Assembly (NCBI GenBank): GCA_029939535.1
Contig: JAOZST010000143.1
Coordinates: forward strand, 1-9,716
From: NBML01 sp029939535
GTDB taxonomy: Bacteria; Desulfobacterota; Desulfobacteria; Desulfobacterales; Desulfobacteraceae
Length of the DNA stretch: 9,716 nucleotides
Direction: 5' to 3'
Below the pieces are notes generated by a model. That model worked only from the letters and a program-made list of their open reading frames with translations, searched no databases and was not told the DNA's origin. The first letter of the stretch is position 1; each line of letters starts with the position of its first letter. Of the stretch, positions 5,379 to 9,716 are shown piece after piece. The translations under genes were made by a program, and so were the position numbers.

Positions 5379-6521
5379 ATGGCTTTATCATTTATGGAAG
5401 GCAATGAAGCCGTTGCCAGAGGAGCTGTTGCTGCAGGGTGTAATTTTTTTGCCGGTTACCCCATCACACCAGCCACTACGATTTTTAATAACATGCTCAA
5501 GATGCTGCCACCCAGGGGCGGAATCTGTATCCAGGGAGAAGACGAAATCGCTTCCATGGGCTATTGCATGGGTGCTGCCATGGCCGGTAAAAAAGTATTG
5601 ACTGCCACATCAGGACCTGGCATCAGTCTCTATTCCGAGCAGATATCCTTTGCAATCGGCAGTGAAATTCCCCTGGTTATTGCAGATGTGCAGCGTCTTG
5701 GCCCTTCCACCGGGTCTGCCACACGGGGTGCTGACTCTGACATCCAGTTTTTAAGATGGGGCTCCACCTCGGGAGTGCCCGTTATTGTTCTGGCCCCCAG
5801 GGATGCCCTGGACTGCTATATTTTGACCATACAGGCCTTTAATTATGCAGAAGAGTTTAGGTGCCCTGTATTTATTGCATCCAATAAGGAAATCGGCATG
5901 ACCAAAGAAAGCTTTGAACTGGAGAGCTTTGACCTGGAAGGGATCAGCCTGCCCCCACTGGTTGAACGTACCCTGTATAAAGGAGACAAGTATCTTCCCT
6001 TTGAAGCCGTGGCTGATAAAGCGCCTCCATTTCTGCCCATTGGCGGGAAAACCCTGGTAAGGCAGACTTCATCCACCCACGGACCCGATGGATATATCAC
6101 CATAGATCCTGAAGTGATAGCCCAGAACCAGCAGCGGTTGAGAACTAAGATTCATTCAGCAAGGGAAAGGATCTCCCTGTATGAGGAAAATATCCTCCCT
6201 GATACTGACACTCTGATCATCAGTTATGGAATCACTTCACGGGCAGTTGAAGATGCAGCAAAGATTCTTGCAGAAAAAGGCAAACCAGTATCCACACTTT
6301 CCCTGAAAACCCTGTGGCCCGTACCGGAACAGGCACTACTTTCTACAGCTTCCCGTTTCAAGCGGGTGGTGGTGATTGAAATGAATCTGGGCCAGTATAT
6401 CAATGAAATCCGCAGGGTTCTCTGCGGGAAAATCATTGATTTTTACGGACAGATGAACGGGATACTGATAGCACCGTCCAAGATAATGGAGATTGTTGAA
6501 AATGGAGGTCATGGAAAATGA
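5379..6521 (+). CDS. 2-oxoacid:ferredoxin oxidoreductase, alpha subunit (KorA/VorB type)
   Basis: Together with the beta and gamma parts, this subunit oxidises a 2-oxoacid with CoA to acyl-CoA and CO2, reducing ferredoxin. The 380 residues match the family length (350-400). Landmarks: GYPITPAT (26-33), the acidic TPP-activating stretch GEDEIASMGY (53-61), ATSGPG (76-81), then a GPSTGSATRGADSD segment typical of the pyrimidine-binding domain. The C-terminal transketolase-like domain carries VVVIEMNLGQYINEI. The start at 5379 has AAGGAGA (5364-5370) at ideal spacing; the ATG at 5370 is too close to it. The stop overlaps the next start as ATGA (6518-6521), so alpha and beta-gamma are translationally coupled. 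No ferredoxin-like domain is fused. The substrate (2-oxoglutarate, branched-chain or aryl 2-oxoacid) cannot be decided from sequence alone. The promoter and palindromes upstream suggest GntR control. Confidence 0.93.
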   Translation: MALSFMEGNEAVARGAVAAGCNFFAGYPITPATTIFNNMLKMLPPRGGICIQGEDEIASMGYCMGAAMAGKKVLTATSGPGISLYSEQISFAIGSEIPLVIADVQRLGPSTGSATRGADSDIQFLRWGSTSGVPVIVLAPRDALDCYILTIQAFNYAEEFRCPVFIASNKEIGMTKESFELESFDLEGISLPPLVERTLYKGDKYLPFEAVADKAPPFLPIGGKTLVRQTSSTHGPDGYITIDPEVIAQNQQRLRTKIHSARERISLYEENILPDTDTLIISYGITSRAVEDAAKILAEKGKPVSTLSLKTLWPVPEQALLSTASRFKRVVVIEMNLGQYINEIRRVLCGKIIDFYGQMNGILIAPSKIMEIVENGGHGK

Positions 6522-7807
6522 ATAGCTTTTTAAATAAAAACCGTCCCCTGGTATTCTGCCCGGGATGTACCCATGACCGAATCACCAGAGGGCTGGATCA
6601 AACCCTGATCAACCTGGGACTTGATGCGGACAATACCGTTATTGTAACGGACATAGGTTGTTCCGGTCTCTTTGACACCTTTTTTAATGTACATGCTCTC
6701 CACGGAGTCCATGGTAGGGCCCTGACCTATGCCTCGGGGCTGAAACTTGCGGATCCCAGTCTTAACGTCATCGTTACCATGGGAGACGGAGGTCTTGGTA
6801 TTGGAGGCGCCCATGTACTGGCTGCCTGTCGTAAAAACCTGGATATTACCCTGATCATTCTTAATAATTTCAATTTTGGCATGACAGGGGGCCAGTATTC
6901 AGCTACCACACCCAATGATGCTGTGGTTGGATCTGAATTTCTCAACCAGGCGGAAATTCCCATTGACATCTGCAGTGTTGCCAAAAGCGCCGGCGCCACC
7001 TATGTGTCCAAATGTTCAGGCCATGATAAAGAACTGGCCCAGGAGATTGGAAAGGCCATTCTCCACAAAGGATTTTCTGTTGTGGAAACCCTGGGAATGT
7101 GTACAGGCCGATACACCAAGCGCAACCAGCTTACTCCCAAGGTCATTGATCAGATGATTCAGGACCAGCCCGTTGAGGGCGGGGTGGTTGAAAAAAACCA
7201 GCGGCCTGAGTATGGTGAGTTATACCGAAAACTTGCCCGGGAAAAAACCCAATTCCCCCAACCCATGACCATTGAAAAAGAATTTGATCTTACAGATCCC
7301 CAGCGCCATGAAGTGGTAATCCTGGGAAGCGCTGGAATGCGCATTGTTACGGCCGGGGATATTGTCTGCCATGCAGGAATGAGTGCCGGCCTAAACGTAT
7401 CCATTAAAAATGACTACAATATCACCGTGCTCAGGGGACAATCTGTTTCTGAAATCCTTTTATCCCCGGAAAAAATTGGTTACACAGGCATTGAATCACC
7501 AACTGTTGTTCTGGCTCTGAGCGATGAAGGGGTGCAGCGCAGGCATAAAATTTTCAAAACCCTGTCTTCTTCCACCTTTGTACTCAAGGAAAAAAGTGTG
7601 GCCATTCCGGAGACTCCAGCCTTTGTAGAAGAAATTGATTTCAAGGAATTCAAGATCAAAAAACAGGACTGGGCACTGGCATCCCTGGGTGTTCTGGCAA
7701 GGGAAGAAAGAATATTTACCAGGGAGATGCTGAAATTTTCATTAAAATCCCATTTCAATGAAAAGGTTTACAACTTGGCCATGGAAACTGTTGAAAAAAT
7801 GTATTAA
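6518..7807 (+). CDS. 2-oxoacid:ferredoxin oxidoreductase, fused beta-gamma subunit
   Basis: The 429 residues join two subunits that are usually separate. Residues about 1-240 are the TPP-binding beta subunit: C14-P-G-C17, C48 in DIGCSG and C195 in GMCTGR are the expected [4Fe-4S] ligands; GDGG (89-92) through NN (116-117) is the TPP/Mg motif; HGRALTYASGLKLA precedes it. After a Pro/Lys-rich linker (about 215-260), residues about 265-429 form the gamma (KorC-like) domain: EVVILGSAGMRIVTAGDIV, GLNVSIKNDY, then RGQSVSEILLS. The usual GGQG is changed to SAGM, so this domain has diverged. GGAGG (6504-6508) precedes the start, and the ATGA overlap couples it to alpha. No separate 2x[4Fe-4S] delta subunit is seen, so electrons must leave to free ferredoxin or to a partner encoded elsewhere. 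Substrate not determinable. Confidence 0.92.
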   Translation: MNSFLNKNRPLVFCPGCTHDRITRGLDQTLINLGLDADNTVIVTDIGCSGLFDTFFNVHALHGVHGRALTYASGLKLADPSLNVIVTMGDGGLGIGGAHVLAACRKNLDITLIILNNFNFGMTGGQYSATTPNDAVVGSEFLNQAEIPIDICSVAKSAGATYVSKCSGHDKELAQEIGKAILHKGFSVVETLGMCTGRYTKRNQLTPKVIDQMIQDQPVEGGVVEKNQRPEYGELYRKLAREKTQFPQPMTIEKEFDLTDPQRHEVVILGSAGMRIVTAGDIVCHAGMSAGLNVSIKNDYNITVLRGQSVSEILLSPEKIGYTGIESPTVVLALSDEGVQRRHKIFKTLSSSTFVLKEKSVAIPETPAFVEEIDFKEFKIKKQDWALASLGVLAREERIFTREMLKFSLKSHFNEKVYNLAMETVEKMY

Positions 7808-7818
7808 AATAGTATTCT

Positions 7819-7894
7819 CGCACAAAGCCCCAAAGACACGGAGTTTGCAGTTACCTCTTTGTGCCTTATCATAGTATCTTGGTGTCTTTGTGCG
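7819..7894. repeat. Palindromic intergenic repeat with CTTTGTG motifs
   Basis: CGCACAAAG (7819-7827) is mirrored by CTTTGTGCG (7886-7894), and CAAAGACAC (7831-7839) by GTGTCTTTG (7882-7890). A third CTTTGTGCC copy lies at 7857-7865. The element fills the 108-bp gap between the beta-gamma gene and the aldehyde oxidoreductase gene. CTTTGTG/CACAAAG palindromes of this style are common as dispersed intergenic repeats in many bacterial genomes. If transcribed it would form a hairpin that could protect or partly end the upstream message. Confidence 0.6.
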
Positions 7895-7915
7895 GAATCA
7901 TAAGGAGAATGCATT

Positions 7916-9716
7916 ATGTATGGATGGAGAGGAAAACTTCTCAGAGTTAATCTGAGTACAGAAGAGATCATTGTGGATTCCCTTGATCCCAAGGCTGCCA
8001 AAGACTATATCGGTGGCAGGGGCCTTGGTATTTATTTATTGAACAAAGAGCTTGATCCCTGCTGCGATCCTTTGTCACCTGAAAATATGCTGGTCATGGC
8101 CACGGGTCCTTTGACCGGCACAAAGGCCCCCACAGGAGCCAGGTACATGGTAATGACAAAGTCCCCCCTTACCGGGGCAATTACCTGCTCAAATTCCGGG
8201 GGGAAATTCCCAGCTGCCTTTAAGCACACGGGATTTGATGCTGTAATCTTCACAGAAAAAGCTGCCAGGCCTGTTTACCTGTTCATTGAAAATGATAAGG
8301 CCCAGTTAAAACCAGCAGAACATCTCTGGGGAAAGACCACCCATGACACCACAGATGCCCTGGTGGCTGAAACCCATGATAATGCCAAGGTGGCCTGTAT
8401 TGGTCCGGCCGGTGAAAACGGGGTTTTATTTGCCTCGGTCATGAATGACAAGGACAGGGCAGCAGGCCGGTCCGGGGTGGGCACGGTCATGGGGACCAAG
8501 AACCTCAAGGCAGTTGTGGTCAACGGGGACCAGAAAGTTCCCCTGGCCGATGAACAAGGATTTAAGGCAGTCACTAAAAAATTCGGGGATGCCTTTCGCA
8601 AGGCTGCCAAGGACAACCCCCCTCCCCTGAGACTCCACGGCACGGCCGTGACAGTTATGGCCACCCAGAACTATGGGGTTCTGCCCACCAAAAACTGGCA
8701 GCAGGGAACCTTTGACAATTGGGAAAAGATCCATGGCGAAACCCTGACGGAAAAATATCTTGTCTCCAACTCAGCCTGTTATTCCTGCCCCATTGGCTGC
8801 GGCAGGAAAACCAAAGTTGAAGAGCCTGGATTTGAAGGTGAGGGAGAAGGCCCTGAATATGAAACAGTATATGCCATGGGCTCAAACTGCATGGTGGATA
8901 ACCTGGCAGCAATAACCAAAGCCAATTACCTGTGCAATGAATACGGCATGGACACCATTACCATGGGTGCCACCATTGCCTGTGCCATGGAGCTATATGA
9001 CATTGGCTGCCTCACAAAGGACGATGTGGGACAAACCCTGGAATGGGGAGATGCCCATGCCCTGGTAGAATTGACAAAACAGACTGCATTGAAACAGGGC
9101 TTTGGAGAACTTCTGGCCCTTGGAAGTTATCGTCTGGCAGAAAAATTCAAACGACCCGAGCTTTCCATGGTTTCCAAAAAACAGGAATTCCCGGGCTATG
9201 ATCCCAGGGGGTCCCAGGGCATGGGCCTTGCCTATGCAACTTCTCCCATTGGCGGTTCCCACATGCGCGGCGATCCAGCCTATTTTGAACTATTGGGAGT
9301 TCCCACGGTCATTGACCGTCTGGAATGGAAAGGCAAAGCCAATCTGGTCAAACTCTGGCAGGATTTTTTCTGTGTAATTGATGCAGCAGGGCTATGTGTT
9401 TTCTATTCCGTCAGGAATCTCAGCAACCTGGAACTTGAAATTCTTCCCACAGGTATTCTGGAACTTATAAATGCTGCAACAGGGGCAGACTATACCCTGG
9501 AAGAACTGGCCCGGGCCGGAGAGCGCATCTCCACTGCTGAACGTCAATTCCTGGTCAAGGCTGGATTCTCCAGAAAAGACGACTCCCTGCCGCCAAGGAT
9601 GACAAACGACCCATTACCCGACGGCGGGTCCAAGGGATCGGTCTGTCACCTTAATGAGATGCTGGACGATTATTATGCCCTCAGGGGCTGGTCCAATGAT
9701 GGCATTCCCAGCCCTG
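7916..9716 (+). CDS. aor: Aldehyde:ferredoxin oxidoreductase (tungsten-type AOR family), 3' end outside window
   Basis: The frame is open for 600 codons to the window edge; family members have about 580-640 residues, so little is missing. These enzymes oxidise aldehydes to carboxylates with a tungsten (or molybdenum) bis-pterin and a [4Fe-4S] cluster, passing electrons to ferredoxin. Seen in order: MYGWRGKLLRVNL start; GGRGLGIYLL (33-42); ATGPLTGTKAPTGAR (62-75); first pterin segment NSGGKFPAAFKHTGFDAVI (93-111); GRSGVGTVMGTKNLKAV; cluster ligands C288, C291 and C295 (ACYSCPIGC); GPEYET near 312-317; second pterin segment GYDPRGSQGMGLAYATSP (427-444) with H449 shortly after; and the fourth cluster ligand C494 (AAGLCVFY). 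AAGGAG (7902-7907) precedes the ATG at 7916. It follows the 2-oxoacid oxidoreductase genes on the same strand after a repeat-filled gap and is probably co-transcribed with them. The closer subfamily (AOR, FOR or other) and the metal are inferred, not proven. Confidence 0.95.
   Translation, partial: MYGWRGKLLRVNLSTEEIIVDSLDPKAAKDYIGGRGLGIYLLNKELDPCCDPLSPENMLVMATGPLTGTKAPTGARYMVMTKSPLTGAITCSNSGGKFPAAFKHTGFDAVIFTEKAARPVYLFIENDKAQLKPAEHLWGKTTHDTTDALVAETHDNAKVACIGPAGENGVLFASVMNDKDRAAGRSGVGTVMGTKNLKAVVVNGDQKVPLADEQGFKAVTKKFGDAFRKAAKDNPPPLRLHGTAVTVMATQNYGVLPTKNWQQGTFDNWEKIHGETLTEKYLVSNSACYSCPIGCGRKTKVEEPGFEGEGEGPEYETVYAMGSNCMVDNLAAITKANYLCNEYGMDTITMGATIACAMELYDIGCLTKDDVGQTLEWGDAHALVELTKQTALKQGFGELLALGSYRLAEKFKRPELSMVSKKQEFPGYDPRGSQGMGLAYATSPIGGSHMRGDPAYFELLGVPTVIDRLEWKGKANLVKLWQDFFCVIDAAGLCVFYSVRNLSNLELEILPTGILELINAATGADYTLEELARAGERISTAERQFLVKAGFSRKDDSLPPRMTNDPLPDGGSKGSVCHLNEMLDDYYALRGWSNDGIPSP

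Noticed and set aside
8275..8734. Minus-strand frames opposite the aldehyde oxidoreductase gene
   Set aside because: The plus strand encodes all AOR motifs in one unbroken frame; the opposite frames carry no recognisable domain and arise from the GC-rich codon pattern.
1..9716. Mobile element, phage or defence island
   Set aside because: No transposase, integrase, phage or recognised defence gene occurs, and the genes are metabolic or regulatory; only repeats and one AT-rich gene hint at transfer.

Overview
The window reads as a chromosomal segment of a strictly anaerobic, low-oxygen bacterium, most likely a sulfate-reducing Desulfobacterota (Desulfobacteraceae-like). The grounds are a tungsten-type aldehyde:ferredoxin oxidoreductase, a multi-subunit CoA-dependent 2-oxoacid:ferredoxin oxidoreductase, AT-rich spacers with 40-50 % GC coding DNA, and the general style of the proteins. 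The taxon is an inference from gene content; no rRNA or marker gene is present.

Layout. (1) Positions 2-745 hold the C-terminal part of an oligopeptide/nickel-type (family 5) ABC-transporter solute-binding protein whose start lies upstream of the window. (2) Positions 746-1608 hold a very AT-rich regulatory spacer with two palindromes, one of them a 65-bp nested palindrome, and then a YheO/DauR-type PAS + HTH regulator. (3) Positions 1650-2125 hold a tiny SEC-C zinc-motif protein on the minus strand and a palindrome-rich divergent spacer. (4) Positions 2126-4448 hold a 600-residue protein of a family I do not recognise, followed by an OsmC-like protein. A spacer with heptamer repeats separates the two. 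(5) Positions 4449-5178 hold a G-quadruplex-like tandem repeat between converging genes and a GntR/FCD regulator on the minus strand. (6) From 5179 to the right edge there is a divergent promoter/operator region, a 2-oxoacid:ferredoxin oxidoreductase alpha subunit, a fused beta-gamma subunit, a dispersed-type palindromic repeat, and an aldehyde:ferredoxin oxidoreductase that runs off the window.

How they may work together. The right half looks like a catabolic module. A substrate-responsive FCD regulator controls a divergent operon encoding a CoA-acylating 2-oxoacid oxidoreductase and an aldehyde oxidoreductase. Both enzymes deliver low-potential electrons to ferredoxin, as in oxidative amino-acid breakdown. 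The peptide-type binding protein and the YheO/DauR-type regulator on the left also fit amino-acid or peptide use, but nothing in the sequence ties the two halves into one regulon. I see no CRISPR array, tRNA, rRNA, transposase or phage gene. The clearest unknown is the 600-residue protein at 2126. The most striking non-coding structures are the 65-bp palindrome at 839-903, the paired ATGAT palindromes around the promoter at 5274, and the G4 motif at 4455-4471.
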